Assembly: GCF_000026225.1 (NCBI RefSeq)
Contig: NC_011740.1
Location: 1,178,001 to 1,242,000, forward strand
Length of the DNA: 64,000 bases
Source of the DNA: Escherichia fergusonii ATCC 35469
GTDB taxonomy: Bacteria; Pseudomonadota; Gammaproteobacteria; Enterobacterales; Enterobacteriaceae
Direction: 5' to 3'
Shown: positions 26,968 through 35,504 of the stretch, in pieces
Layout of the letters: each line of letters opens with the position of its first letter
Numbering within the stretch: the stretch's first letter is position 1
Translations under genes and position numbers: made by a program
The notes under the pieces: generated by a model
Databases searched by the model: none
Told to the model about the DNA's origin: nothing
Seen by the model: only the letters and a program-made list of their open reading frames with translations

Positions 26968-26991
26968 GTTACCCACCATGCGGTGGGTAAC
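26968..26991. terminator. Bidirectional terminator between the BcsB-like gene and yedF
   Basis: GTTACCCACC at 26968-26977 and GGTGGGTAAC at 26982-26991 form a perfect ten-base stem with an ATGC loop. A T-rich run follows on the minus strand, so it should end yedEF transcripts, and it may also end the plus-strand cassette. Confidence 0.85.
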
Positions 26992-26997
26992 CTGAAT

Positions 26998-27231
26998 TCA
27001 TTTTTGAATTAAATAGCGAATGGTCGGGCCATCTTGTTGGATGTCGAGCACGGTATAGCCGTGATTGCGGGCATCCAGTGGGATGTTATTGATCGACTGT
27101 GGACAGTCGCTCACCACTTCAAGAATTTCGCCTTTTTTTAACTGCGGCATGGCTTCAAGGGTAGCGACCGCCGGATATGGGCAAGGTTCGCCAACCATAT
27201 CAAGACGATAATCAGGAACGATGTTTTTCAT
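26998..27231 (-). CDS. yedF: TusA-like sulfur-transfer family protein YedF
   Basis: 77 residues with the family's key motif CPYP in GEPCPYPAVATLE near residue 17, whose Cys is the proposed sulfur or selenium carrier. It overlaps the end of yedE by four bases and is co-translated with it. Comparative genomics has linked YedE-YedF pairs to selenium or sulfur handling, but the E. coli function is not proven. The sequence is nearly that of K-12. Confidence 0.96.
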   Translation of the reverse strand: MKNIVPDYRLDMVGEPCPYPAVATLEAMPQLKKGEILEVVSDCPQSINNIPLDARNHGYTVLDIQQDGPTIRYLIQK

Positions 27232-28433
27232 GCAATCTCCTTAACGCTTTGCACGCCAGCACGACGGAAGAAGCGTTTTTCCCAACCGATAATCAGCAGC
27301 AGCGCTGCAAACAGTAACAAATAAGTCACCAACAGGCCGCCCATCGGACCAAAGGTTTTTAGCAGGTTGATTTTGTCCCAGTCGGTTGCCAGTGCAGGGG
27401 CAAAATCATCCCAGTAATAAGCCAGAATCGTAGAGCCGATGACGTTGCCAAGACCGACCCACCAGTAATGCACCTGACCTTCCACGGCGCGATACATCCA
27501 GCCCGTTTCGCAGCCACCCGCCAGCACAATACCAAACCCAAACAGTAAACCACCGATCACTGCGTTAGGACCTGCCCACATGATTTTCGGTTCTACACCC
27601 AACTGCACATAACTAAAAATACCAATCGCACTCACCGCCATACCGATAATGATCGCTTTTGCCATATGTGTGCGACCGGTGATCCACATATCGCGGAAGG
27701 CGGAAGTAAAGCAGATTTGCGCACGTTCAATCAGCAAACCAAAACCGACGCCAAACAGCATCGCCAGCCCCAGTTTTGGTTGATTCATCGCCGTTAATAG
27801 CGCCCAGCCAAGCATACCGATAAAGACCAACATCCCAAGGCGGAAGCGACGTCGCGCCTGATCAGGTTTTTGGGTTAATGGCGATGCGGCAGAGACTTTC
27901 TGCATTTTTACCGGAATACGGAAAATGGGTAACAGGGTAAAGCGCGCCCCGAACCATGAGCCGATAGCGGTGGCAATGGCAAAGAACCAGGCATGTAGCG
28001 AGAACTGTGGAATGCCGGTAAAGAACGCGGCGAGGTTACAGCCCATCGCCAGACGTGCGCCAAACCCGGCAATTATGCCACCGACAATGGCTTGCATAAT
28101 GCGAATACGGCTACGTGGCATACGTAATTTAACGTTGTTAGCCCAGAGAGCTGCGGCAAAACAACCGCCAAACATACCGAGGATCATCATCCCGTCGATA
28201 CGGGTTAATGGCGAGCCTTCGAGATGGATAATTTTAAAGTATCCCCACTCTTCGGCATGTACGCCAAACAGTTGCAGGATCTGACCGCCCCAACGGGTAA
28301 ATTCGCCAGTGACTGCCCAGAAGGTGCCAGTGATACCAAAATAATAAGTGGAGAGAATACCGGCCGCGATGACCGCAGGGATAGGCGCCCAGAATTTAAT
28401 CAACCAGGCTTGTTTGAATTGTTGCCATGACAT
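27228..28433 (-). CDS. yedE: YeeE/YedE-family membrane transporter YedE
   Basis: 401 residues from the ATG at 28433, the K-12 start (MSWQQFK); an upstream in-frame ATG at 28493 is less likely. It has about ten membrane spans and two internally similar halves. Conserved Cys motifs, LAMGCNLAAF and LAGGCETGW, occur one in each half, as in the thiosulfate transporter TsuA/YeeE. It may move a sulfur or selenium compound for YedF. The sequence is nearly identical to K-12 apart from the last residues. Confidence 0.95.
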   Translation of the reverse strand: MSWQQFKQAWLIKFWAPIPAVIAAGILSTYYFGITGTFWAVTGEFTRWGGQILQLFGVHAEEWGYFKIIHLEGSPLTRIDGMMILGMFGGCFAAALWANNVKLRMPRSRIRIMQAIVGGIIAGFGARLAMGCNLAAFFTGIPQFSLHAWFFAIATAIGSWFGARFTLLPIFRIPVKMQKVSAASPLTQKPDQARRRFRLGMLVFIGMLGWALLTAMNQPKLGLAMLFGVGFGLLIERAQICFTSAFRDMWITGRTHMAKAIIIGMAVSAIGIFSYVQLGVEPKIMWAGPNAVIGGLLFGFGIVLAGGCETGWMYRAVEGQVHYWWVGLGNVIGSTILAYYWDDFAPALATDWDKINLLKTFGPMGGLLVTYLLLFAALLLIIGWEKRFFRRAGVQSVKEIA

Positions 28434-28619
28434 GTATGTAGCCTCTGAACTCAGAAGGTTTGAAACAAGAGCCGCGAATAATACACCAGACAAATTTATT
28501 TGCGGGGTAATAATTGATAAAAATAATGGTTAGATCAAATTTCTGGCGGAACCTGGAAAGGCTGGCAGCATCAGGGCTTTAATGCCACAATCCTCTTTTC
28601 TTCTCATGCAGGACTAATG

Positions 28620-29033
28620 ATGAAAAAACTCGCAATTGCAGGCGCACTTATGCTGTTGGCTGGCTGTGCCGAAGTCGAAAATTATAACAATGTCGTGAAA
28701 ACTCCCGCGCCCGACTGGCTGGCAGGATACTGGCAAACCAAAGGGCCACAACGCAGCCTGGTTAGCCCGGAAGCGATAGGGAGTCTGATTGTCACCAAAG
28801 CGGGCGATACGCTGGATTGTCGTCAGTGGCAGCGGGTGATTGCTTTACCTGGTAAGCTGACGCTGATGTCTGATGATCTCACCAATGTCACCGTGAAACG
28901 TGAACTGTATGAGATTGAGCGAGATGGCAACACGATTGAATATGACGGCATGACGATGGAACGCGTGGATCGTCCAACCGCAGAGTGTGCAGCGGCCCTG
29001 GCAAAAGCGCCATTGCCGACGCCACTGCCGTAA
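28620..29033 (+). CDS. yedD: Lipoprotein YedD
   Basis: 137 residues with a lipoprotein signal peptide and lipobox LAGC at about 13-16. Two ATG codons are tandem (28617 and 28620); the second gives the K-12 form. The rest is a small periplasm-facing domain with a Pro-rich end (LPTPLP). In E. coli it is an outer-membrane lipoprotein of unknown function, divergent from yedE as here. Confidence 0.94.
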   Translation: MKKLAIAGALMLLAGCAEVENYNNVVKTPAPDWLAGYWQTKGPQRSLVSPEAIGSLIVTKAGDTLDCRQWQRVIALPGKLTLMSDDLTNVTVKRELYEIERDGNTIEYDGMTMERVDRPTAECAAALAKAPLPTPLP

Positions 29034-29040
29034 CCTCATA

Positions 29041-29067
29041 CCCCGGCGTGCTGCCGGGGATATTTTT
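29041..29067 (+). terminator. Terminator after yedD
   Basis: CCCCGGC at 29041-29047 and GCCGGGG at 29053-29059 form a seven-base stem with a five-base loop, followed by ATATTTTTA. It reaches the stop codon of the convergent amyA gene. Confidence 0.85.
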
Positions 29068-30553
29068 AAATCACCTCTTCAATAACCCACACACTGACGC
29101 TACCGCCATTGCAAAAAAACGTTGCTTCGCCGTTTTCATCGGTCACCACACTCTCTTGTCGATTACCGAGGAAATCTCGCCAGGTTTTATTGCCGTAATT
29201 TTCACCAAGAGTAATGGTTTTTTCGCCATCGTCGCCGTTCGACATTATCACCACACATCCCGGAGCTTCGTCGGTGCCGCTACGGCTAAAGGCGATACAG
29301 TTCGGATGATCAAAATAGAGTGTCTGTACGCCATGGGCAAACCGCTGGCGGGCGAGAATTAACTCATCCAGTTGCTCAATAACGGGCATATTAATCGGAT
29401 ACGTTTGTCCATCACCGCCGACATCTTCGTAATGAGCACCGTAAAGATCAGGGTAGAACACCGAAGGTACACCGTTTTCTCGCAGCAATATCAGGGCATA
29501 GGCCAGCGGCTTAAACCACGGTTCTACGGGGGCTTCCAGTGCCTGTAATGGCTGAGTATCGTGGTTTGCCACCAGGGTAACGGCATGGAAAGGATCTGCT
29601 TCCACCAGCGTACCCGTGAAAATCTGTGTCATATCGTAGTCACGCCCCATGCGAGATGCTTCGTGAAATTTCATTTGCAGCGGCGCATCAAACAGCATGG
29701 TTTTACCTTCCACTTGATCAATATACGTTTGCAGTTTATCGACCTCGTGCGACCAGTATTCCGCCACAATAAACAGCGGTTTTGGCGCGACTTCCTGCAC
29801 GTGTTCAATCCACTCTTTATAAAACCAGGCGGGAATATGTTTTACCGCGTCGAGACGAAAACCATCACATTGCGTTTGTTCCATGACCCAACGCGCCCAG
29901 TATTTGATCTCTTCCGTGACCGCATGATTGCGAAAATCGATATTCTCGCCCATCAGGTAATCGAAATTACCCAATTCATCATCAACCTGATCGTTCCAGC
30001 CCTCTCCGGTGTAGTCATTAACGATTTTAAAAATGCCATCTTCATTGGGGTTTTCGATATGGTCAATGCCACTAAAGCATTTGAAATCCCAAATGAATTG
30101 CGAATATTTTCCTGCACGGGCAGGGAAGGTATAACGCGTCCAGCCTTCGCATTCGATAATTTCATCATCAATTTGCGTGCGATCATCTTCGTTGACTCGC
30201 TGAACACGAATCGCTTCTTTTTCGTCCGCGCCCATCTTGTGATTCACTACCACATCCAGCAAGACGGCAATATTGTTACGTTTCAGGGCATCGATCGCGC
30301 CAAGCAGCTGCGCTTTATCACCATATTTGGTAGGAATGGTGCCTTTTTGATCAAACTCACCTAAATCAAACAGATCATAAGAGTCGTAGCCAACGGAATA
30401 TCCCCCTGAAGCGCCTTTATAAGCCGGGGGAAGCCAGACCATATTGATACCAATATCATTTAAACCGTCGGCGCGTTCTGCCAGTTCCGGCCAGAGTTGA
30501 CCGCCTTCCGGGTAATACCAGTGGAAGCATTGCAAAAGTGTGGGGTTTTTCAT
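29066..30553 (-). CDS. amyA: Cytoplasmic alpha-amylase AmyA
   Basis: 495 residues from the ATG at 30553, the K-12 length; a frame to 30574 adds seven residues without support. It is a GH13 (alpha/beta)8 enzyme without a signal peptide, hydrolysing alpha-1,4-glucans and maltodextrins in the cytoplasm. The catalytic nucleophile is in DGFRLDAVKH, the acid/base Glu in FIVAEYWSH, and the third acid in LVANHDTQ. It follows fliT on the same strand. Its start codon and ribosome site (GGAG eight bases upstream) lie inside a long hairpin, which may limit expression from flagellar transcripts. Confidence 0.97.
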   Translation of the reverse strand: MKNPTLLQCFHWYYPEGGQLWPELAERADGLNDIGINMVWLPPAYKGASGGYSVGYDSYDLFDLGEFDQKGTIPTKYGDKAQLLGAIDALKRNNIAVLLDVVVNHKMGADEKEAIRVQRVNEDDRTQIDDEIIECEGWTRYTFPARAGKYSQFIWDFKCFSGIDHIENPNEDGIFKIVNDYTGEGWNDQVDDELGNFDYLMGENIDFRNHAVTEEIKYWARWVMEQTQCDGFRLDAVKHIPAWFYKEWIEHVQEVAPKPLFIVAEYWSHEVDKLQTYIDQVEGKTMLFDAPLQMKFHEASRMGRDYDMTQIFTGTLVEADPFHAVTLVANHDTQPLQALEAPVEPWFKPLAYALILLRENGVPSVFYPDLYGAHYEDVGGDGQTYPINMPVIEQLDELILARQRFAHGVQTLYFDHPNCIAFSRSGTDEAPGCVVIMSNGDDGEKTITLGENYGNKTWRDFLGNRQESVVTDENGEATFFCNGGSVSVWVIEEVI

Positions 30554-30599
30554 CTTCCGTGCTCCAGAAGTCATTAGCGACTTCTGGAGTATGGAAGAT
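30552..30599 (-). promoter_or_regulatory. Long hairpin between fliT and amyA covering the amyA start
   Basis: A perfect 11-base stem (30562-30572 with 30579-30589, loop of six) is extended outward by ATCTTCC at 30552-30558 pairing with GGAAGAT at 30593-30599. On the minus strand it follows fliT and its 3' arm contains the amyA ribosome site and abuts the ATG at 30553-30551. It could end fliDST transcripts in part or block amyA translation. Confidence 0.65.
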
Positions 30600-30618
30600 T
30601 TTAAGACGAGGCGAGAGA

Positions 30619-30990
30619 TTATTGTTGGACGAAGGGCGCTTTCGGCACCAACAACATTCCCGACAGATGGCCATAGGCATGGTTGATGGATTTTTGGCGT
30701 GTCGATTGGCCTATCAGGCCACTAAGTTCGTCCAGGCGCAGTTGCAGCAACCCTTTAATCTTTTGCTCATTATTGAGCGCCTGGCTGATATAGCCGGTGA
30801 TCATCTCCTGGATACCCGGTGCCATTTTAGGTGGAGTTTGTGATTGCATGACTGCTTCAATCCCTTGTAGATAGGTAACTTCCTGTTCCAGAAGCAGGTT
30901 CCATTCACCACGTTCAGCAAGCTCCAGCAACGACTGGCTTAGCAGCGCCACTCGCTGCCAACGGCTAATAAACTCCACGGGTGAGGTCAT
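30619..30990 (-). CDS. fliT: Flagellar export chaperone and FlhDC antagonist FliT
   Basis: 123 residues, all helical. FliT binds the cap protein FliD before export and, when free, binds FlhDC and promotes its degradation. The sequence (MTSPVEFISRWQRVALLSQS at the start, GRLSGMLLVP-like end) is much closer to Salmonella FliT, as I remember it, than to the K-12 protein (which begins MNHAPHLYFAW). Its start overlaps the fliS stop by four bases. Confidence 0.93.
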   Translation of the reverse strand: MTSPVEFISRWQRVALLSQSLLELAERGEWNLLLEQEVTYLQGIEAVMQSQTPPKMAPGIQEMITGYISQALNNEQKIKGLLQLRLDELSGLIGQSTRQKSINHAYGHLSGMLLVPKAPFVQQ

Positions 30991-31397
30991 TCACGTAACT
31001 CCTGGGAAACGCCTTTTGGCGAAATCTGTTTCCAGGCATCGGCAATATTGCCCAATAACCCTTCAACTTCTTCAATGGCCTGGACGTCATTACGCACATT
31101 GGCCTGTAGCAGGCGGCGAATCATATAGTCATAGAGACTGGAAAGATTACGCGCGAGTTCACCCCCTTTCTCCTCGTCCAGACCCGCTTTTAATCCATTA
31201 TCAATAATATTGATGGCCTTACTGAGGGCTTCACCTTTCGCCACAATTTCGCCTTGCTGCATAAACAGGCGAGCGCGCACCAGGGCGCTGTGGGCACCAT
31301 CAAATAACATCTCGATCAACTGATGTGGACTGGCGCTCATCACGCCACTTTCCACACCGACTTGCGCATACGCTTGGATACCGCTCGCGGTAGACAT
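30987..31397 (-). CDS. fliS: Flagellin export chaperone FliS
   Basis: 136 residues. FliS is a four-helix protein that binds the C-terminal disordered part of flagellin and prevents early polymerisation. The segments AYAQVGVESGVMSASPHQLIEMLFDG and KAINIIDNGLKAGLD show the family. Like its neighbours fliD and fliT it resembles the Salmonella form (SPHQLIEMLF, EQGDVVAKGEALSK) more than the K-12 form. It lies 18 bases after fliD. Confidence 0.95.
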   Translation of the reverse strand: MSTASGIQAYAQVGVESGVMSASPHQLIEMLFDGAHSALVRARLFMQQGEIVAKGEALSKAINIIDNGLKAGLDEEKGGELARNLSSLYDYMIRRLLQANVRNDVQAIEEVEGLLGNIADAWKQISPKGVSQELRE

Positions 31398-31415
31398 AGT
31401 TACCTCATGTTTTGA

Positions 31416-32822
31416 TTAGCTGCTCATAGCTTCAAATTGTTGGGTTAAGTAAGTGCTGGTGTTATTCAGTTTGCTCATCATGGTATCGAGCTGGGTAAAC
31501 TGCGCCTGATAGCGGGCGATAGTGTCATCGATGCTGGCACTGACAGAAAGATACTGTTTGGTTAATTTTTTCAGTGTGCTGTTAATACTGTCCTGCGCGC
31601 TGTCGATAATACCGTCATCAGCCAGATAGCCTTTTACCAGCCCGGCAATTTTGGTGGTAATACCGGTTTCTTTACCATCACCAACTAATAATTGCTGAAC
31701 ATCAACCGAATGTTCGCTAAGCGCTTTTTTCAGTTTATCGTCATCAATTTTTAATTTGCCGGTGGTCCCGTCCTGGGTAATGCCGATTTGCGATAATGTT
31801 TGAAAATTACCGCTGTTGGCACTGGCAGAAAATTGCCCGCGAATACCGGTTTGGATTGTGCGCACGGTGCTGTCACCCAACAATGCGCCATTACTGGTAT
31901 CTTGTTTTTCAGCGCCAGGATCAACTGCCGTATATTTAGTCAGTGAACCGATGGTATCGACCAGAGAGTTATATGCCTCAACCCATGCTTTAATTGCGCT
32001 GGTAGATTTTTCATCACTTTTATTGACGGTGATCGTGACGTCATCGACGACTTTTGTCAGGTTTAGCGTAATTCCTTGTGGCGCATCGGTAATGGTATTG
32101 CTGCTGCGCTCGATATTAATCCCGTTTACGCTAAGTTTGGCGTCCTGCGCTTCGACAATTTGTTCGACGTTATTTCCGGTGACGTCCGGGTTATTAAAGC
32201 TAATAAACTGGTTTAATTTGTCATCACCTTGTACTGAAACACTCATCTGATTTTCCAGACCTGTTTCTGATGAGGTTAAAACCAGTTGATAGTCATTATC
32301 TTTCACTTTCACAATGCTGGCAGAAACCCCACCATCGGCATTGTTAATGGCATCACGCAGCCCCTCCAGAGAGGTTTGTTCACTGGTGAGCTTAATTTCC
32401 AGCGGCTTGTCTTTGCCATCCTGCTTGATAACCAGCGTACGTTCGCTGTTGCTATTACCCTGAATGGCTTTGCTGTCGGTGACGGGTGTCGTGGTGCGAA
32501 TAGACTGCGCCTGCGCCAGTTGGCTGACGCTGATTTTATAAATCCCGGCAGCGGCACCGGCAGTGGTGCTGACGGTTAAATCCGTCGAGGAGCTGACCGC
32601 TGTGGTGCTTTTAAAAAGGGCGGCATCGTTTAAAGCAGTATTCGCTGTCTGGAATTTCTCCAACGAGCTTTTTAAGGTGCCAAATGCCGTCAACCGGGCG
32701 GTATTGCTGCTCTGCTGTTGAGTAATGGGCGTTAAGCGTTTTTTCTCTGCGGTAGTCAGGTTCGTCAGTAATGTATCCAGCGGTAAATTAGAGCCAACAC
32801 CCAACGAAGTAAACGAAGCCAT
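31416..32822 (-). CDS. fliD: Flagellar filament cap protein FliD (HAP2)
   Basis: 468 residues. FliD forms the pentameric cap at the filament tip that guides flagellin folding, and is exported by the flagellar type III system. Conserved D0/D1 ends (SFTSLGVGSNLPLD at the start; the QFTQLDTMMSKLNNTSTYL helix at the end) flank the variable middle domains. The sequence matches Salmonella FliD in many marker stretches (NLPLD, TTAGAAAG, KGYLADDGIIDSAQD-like, KLTKQYLSVS), where K-12 differs. It is the first gene of fliDST with its own sigma-28 promoter, divergent from fliC. Confidence 0.97.
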   Translation of the reverse strand: MASFTSLGVGSNLPLDTLLTNLTTAEKKRLTPITQQQSSNTARLTAFGTLKSSLEKFQTANTALNDAALFKSTTAVSSSTDLTVSTTAGAAAGIYKISVSQLAQAQSIRTTTPVTDSKAIQGNSNSERTLVIKQDGKDKPLEIKLTSEQTSLEGLRDAINNADGGVSASIVKVKDNDYQLVLTSSETGLENQMSVSVQGDDKLNQFISFNNPDVTGNNVEQIVEAQDAKLSVNGINIERSSNTITDAPQGITLNLTKVVDDVTITVNKSDEKSTSAIKAWVEAYNSLVDTIGSLTKYTAVDPGAEKQDTSNGALLGDSTVRTIQTGIRGQFSASANSGNFQTLSQIGITQDGTTGKLKIDDDKLKKALSEHSVDVQQLLVGDGKETGITTKIAGLVKGYLADDGIIDSAQDSINSTLKKLTKQYLSVSASIDDTIARYQAQFTQLDTMMSKLNNTSTYLTQQFEAMSS

Positions 32823-32860
32823 GCCTTATTCCTTTTGATTGCAAACAGAAGATAAGTGCG

Positions 32861-32887
32861 TTATCGGCAATCTTTCGCCAAAGTTTA
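32861..32887 (-). promoter_or_regulatory. Sigma-28 promoter of fliDST
   Basis: Read on the minus strand: TAAACTTT (32887-32880), an 11-base spacer, and GCCGATAA (32868-32861). This differs from the flagellar class 3 consensus at one base. It is 39 bases upstream of the fliD start and divergent from the fliC promoter. Confidence 0.92.
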
Positions 32888-32959
32888 AGGAAAAAGGGGC
32901 GTTGATAATGCGCGGAATAGTGAGACATAAAGCAGGTAATTCGGCGAGTAAAAATTTTC

Positions 32960-32986
32960 TAAAGTTCGAAATTCAGGTGCCGATAC
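32960..32986 (+). promoter_or_regulatory. Sigma-28 promoter of fliC
   Basis: TAAAGTTC at 32960-32967, an 11-base spacer, and GCCGATAC at 32979-32986 form a class 3 flagellar promoter with the same sequence pattern as E. coli fliC. The leader to the ATG at 33056 is about 60 bases with a ribosome site (AAGGA). Confidence 0.93.
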
Positions 32987-33055
32987 AAGGGTTACGGTGA
33001 GAAACCGTGGGCAACAGCCCAATAACATCAAGTGGTATTTGATAAGGAAAAAATC

Positions 33056-34564
33056 ATGGCACAAGTCATTAATACAAACAGCCTGTCGCTGTTGACCCAG
33101 AATAACCTGAATAAATCTCAGTCTTCTCTGAGCTCCGCCATTGAACGTCTCTCTTCTGGCCTGCGTATTAACAGTGCTAAAGATGACGCAGCAGGTCAGG
33201 CGATTGCTAACCGTTTTACGGCAAATATTAAAGGTCTGACTCAGGCTTCCCGTAACGCGAATGATGGTATTTCTATCGCGCAGACCACTGAAGGTGCGTT
33301 AAACGAAATTAACAATAACCTGCAACGTGTACGTGAACTGTCAGTACAGGCAACTAACGGTACTAACTCTGGTTCTGATCTGAAATCAATTCAGGATGAA
33401 ATTCAACAGCGTCTTGAGGAGATCGATCGCGTTTCCAACCAAACTCAGTTTAACGGCGTTAAAGTCCTGTCTCAGGACAATCAAATGAAAATTCAGGTTG
33501 GTGCTAATGATGGAGAAACCATCACAATCGATCTTAAGAAAATTGATGTCAAGAGCTTAGGTTTAGACGGTTTTAATATTAATGGACCTAAACAAGCTAC
33601 AGCAGGTGATCTCAAATCTAGTTTCAAAAATGTAACTGGTTTTGATACTTATAATGTTGGGGGGAATGAATATCGCGTTGATATTAATTCTGGAGAAGTT
33701 ACAGGTAACAATGGTGCTGATAAAACGTATGTCAGCTCGAAAAATGGTCAGTTAACTGATAAAAACGAAGAAGCTAATGGCAAGACCTTTTTCTCAAAGA
33801 CTGCGTCAGGTACTGGTGATGCTAATGCACAGGCAATTGGTACCGCTATTAAAAATGGCAATGAAGGTGATACATTTGATTATAACGGTCAAACCTTTAC
33901 TATTGACACTAAAACTGGTGCCGATGGTAATGGTACTGCGTCAACAATGATCAATGGTGAAAAAGTCACGCTGACTATTAAGGGGGCTGCGGGAGGCGCT
34001 TTAACTGCTGCAACTGTTGAGTCCGATAAAGATGTCTATACATCAGTAACTAATGGCCAGTATACTTTTGATGCAACAACGAAAAATGACGCAGCTAAAC
34101 TTTCAGATTTAGAAGCTAATAATGCAACCAAAGGTACAAGCACCATTACTGTTAATGGTGCTAACTACACTGCAAATGCAGACGGTAGTAAAATTACTGA
34201 TAAAGATGGTAAAGTCATGTATATGGATAAAACACCATCTGGTATCAGCACTCTGATTAATGAAGACGTTGCAGATTCTAAAAAAAGCACATCTAGTCCA
34301 TTAGCTGCAATTGACGCTGCACTATCTAAAGTTGATGCTGTTCGTTCTTCTTTGGGTGCAATTCAAAACCGTTTCGACTCTGCCATCACCAACCTTGGCA
34401 ACACCGTAAACAACCTGTCTTCTGCCCGTAGCCGTATCGAAGATGCTGACTACGCGACCGAAGTGTCTAACATGTCTCGTGCGCAGATCCTGCAACAAGC
34501 AGGTACTTCTGTTCTGGCACAGGCTAACCAGACCACGCAGAACGTACTGTCTCTGCTGCGTTAA
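33056..34564 (+). CDS. fliC: Flagellin FliC (H antigen)
   Basis: 502 residues from the ATG at 33056 (MAQVINTNSLSLLTQ); an upstream ATG at 33032 lies in the leader. The conserved D0/D1 ends (about 1-175 and 415-502) form the filament core and the TLR5-recognised surface. The middle (about 180-410) is Gly/Asn/Lys/Thr-rich, lower in GC and more AT-rich in codon use than the ends, as usual for the variable H-antigen region. It lacks any stretch I recall from K-12 H48; the C-terminus (QNVLSLLR) is of the H7/Salmonella type. The serotype was not determined. It has its own sigma-28 promoter and terminator. Confidence 0.98.
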   Translation: MAQVINTNSLSLLTQNNLNKSQSSLSSAIERLSSGLRINSAKDDAAGQAIANRFTANIKGLTQASRNANDGISIAQTTEGALNEINNNLQRVRELSVQATNGTNSGSDLKSIQDEIQQRLEEIDRVSNQTQFNGVKVLSQDNQMKIQVGANDGETITIDLKKIDVKSLGLDGFNINGPKQATAGDLKSSFKNVTGFDTYNVGGNEYRVDINSGEVTGNNGADKTYVSSKNGQLTDKNEEANGKTFFSKTASGTGDANAQAIGTAIKNGNEGDTFDYNGQTFTIDTKTGADGNGTASTMINGEKVTLTIKGAAGGALTAATVESDKDVYTSVTNGQYTFDATTKNDAAKLSDLEANNATKGTSTITVNGANYTANADGSKITDKDGKVMYMDKTPSGISTLINEDVADSKKSTSSPLAAIDAALSKVDAVRSSLGAIQNRFDSAITNLGNTVNNLSSARSRIEDADYATEVSNMSRAQILQQAGTSVLAQANQTTQNVLSLLR

Positions 34565-34583
34565 TCGCCGCTATATTCTTCCA

Positions 34584-34608
34584 AACCCCGCTCCGGCGGG
34601 GTTTTTTC
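34584..34608 (+). terminator. Rho-independent terminator after fliC
   Basis: AACCCCGC at 34584-34591, a four-base TCCG loop and GCGGGGTT at 34596-34603 followed by a T-run. It lies 20 bases after the fliC stop. In E. coli a stable 3' fragment (FliX sRNA) comes from the fliC end; that is not testable here. Confidence 0.92.
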
Positions 34609-34677
34609 TAGCAGGCAAATAGCCGTAACCTGCAAATAACCCCCCATTTCACCCACTATTCATCCGATTAAATCCTC

Positions 34678-34704
34678 TACAGAAACGGATAATCATGCCG
34701 ATAA
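34678..34704 (+). promoter_or_regulatory. Probable sigma-28 promoter of fliA
   Basis: GCCGATAA at 34697-34704 is a perfect -10 for sigma-28. The -35 at the right spacing (TACAGAAA, 34678-34685) is poor. In E. coli fliA has both an FlhDC-dependent class 2 promoter and a sigma-28 promoter; an FlhDC box was not assigned here. Confidence 0.6.
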
Positions 34705-34729
34705 CACATCTAACGCAGGGCTGTTTATC

Positions 34730-35446
34730 GTGAATTCACTGTATACCGCTGAAGGCGTAATGGATAAACACTCGCTGTGGCAACGCTATGTGCCGCTGGT
34801 GCGACACGAAGCACTGCGCCTACAGGTGCGGCTGCCCGCGAGCGTAGAACTGGACGACCTGCTACAGGCAGGCGGCATCGGGTTATTGAACGCAGTAGAC
34901 CGCTATGACGCTCTGCAAGGAACGGCATTTACAACTTACGCAGTGCAGCGTATCCGAGGGGCAATGCTGGATGAACTACGCAGCCGTGACTGGGCGCCGC
35001 GTAGTGTCCGCCGCAATGCGCGCGAAGTGGCGCAGGCAATAGGGCAACTGGAACAAGAGTTAGGGCGCAACGCCAGCGAAACGGAAGTGGCAAAACGACT
35101 GGGGATCTCGACAGAAGAGTATCGCCAGATGTTGCTCGATACCAATAACAGTCAGTTGTTTTCCTATGACGAATGGCGGGAAGAGCATGGTGACAGTGCT
35201 GAACTGATCACCGAAGAGCATCAGCAGGCTAATCCGCTGCACCAGTTGCTGGAGAGTGATCTGCGCCAGCAAGTAATGGATGCCATCGAACGTTTGCCAG
35301 AGCGTGAAAAATTGGTGCTTACCCTTTACTACCAGGAAGAGCTGAATCTCAAAGAGATCGGCGCGGTACTGGAAGTGGGTGAGTCGCGCGTCAGTCAGTT
35401 GCATAGCCAGGCCATCAAACGATTACGCAGCAAACTGGGTAGGTGA
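34730..35446 (+). CDS. fliA: Flagellar sigma factor FliA (sigma-28)
   Basis: 238 residues, one fewer than K-12. It begins with GTG at 34730, as in E. coli (MNSLYTAEG). Regions 2 (ELDDLLQAGGIGLLNAV), 3 and 4 (REKLVLTLYYQEELNLKEIGAVL) are intact. FliA directs RNA polymerase to class 3 flagellar promoters, three of which (tar, fliD, fliC) are in this window, and is held by FlgM until the hook is complete. fliZ follows after 58 bases. Confidence 0.97.
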   Translation: MNSLYTAEGVMDKHSLWQRYVPLVRHEALRLQVRLPASVELDDLLQAGGIGLLNAVDRYDALQGTAFTTYAVQRIRGAMLDELRSRDWAPRSVRRNAREVAQAIGQLEQELGRNASETEVAKRLGISTEEYRQMLLDTNNSQLFSYDEWREEHGDSAELITEEHQQANPLHQLLESDLRQQVMDAIERLPEREKLVLTLYYQEELNLKEIGAVLEVGESRVSQLHSQAIKRLRSKLGR

Positions 35447-35504
35447 ATACGGTAACCACATTGCCGTCAAATGCCGCACAACGAATTGACTACCAGGAGT
35501 TATC

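Noticed and set aside
29561..30364. Long plus-strand frame (267 codons) opposite amyA
   Set aside because: It lies fully antisense to a complete alpha-amylase with catalytic residues, has no ribosome site and no family likeness.
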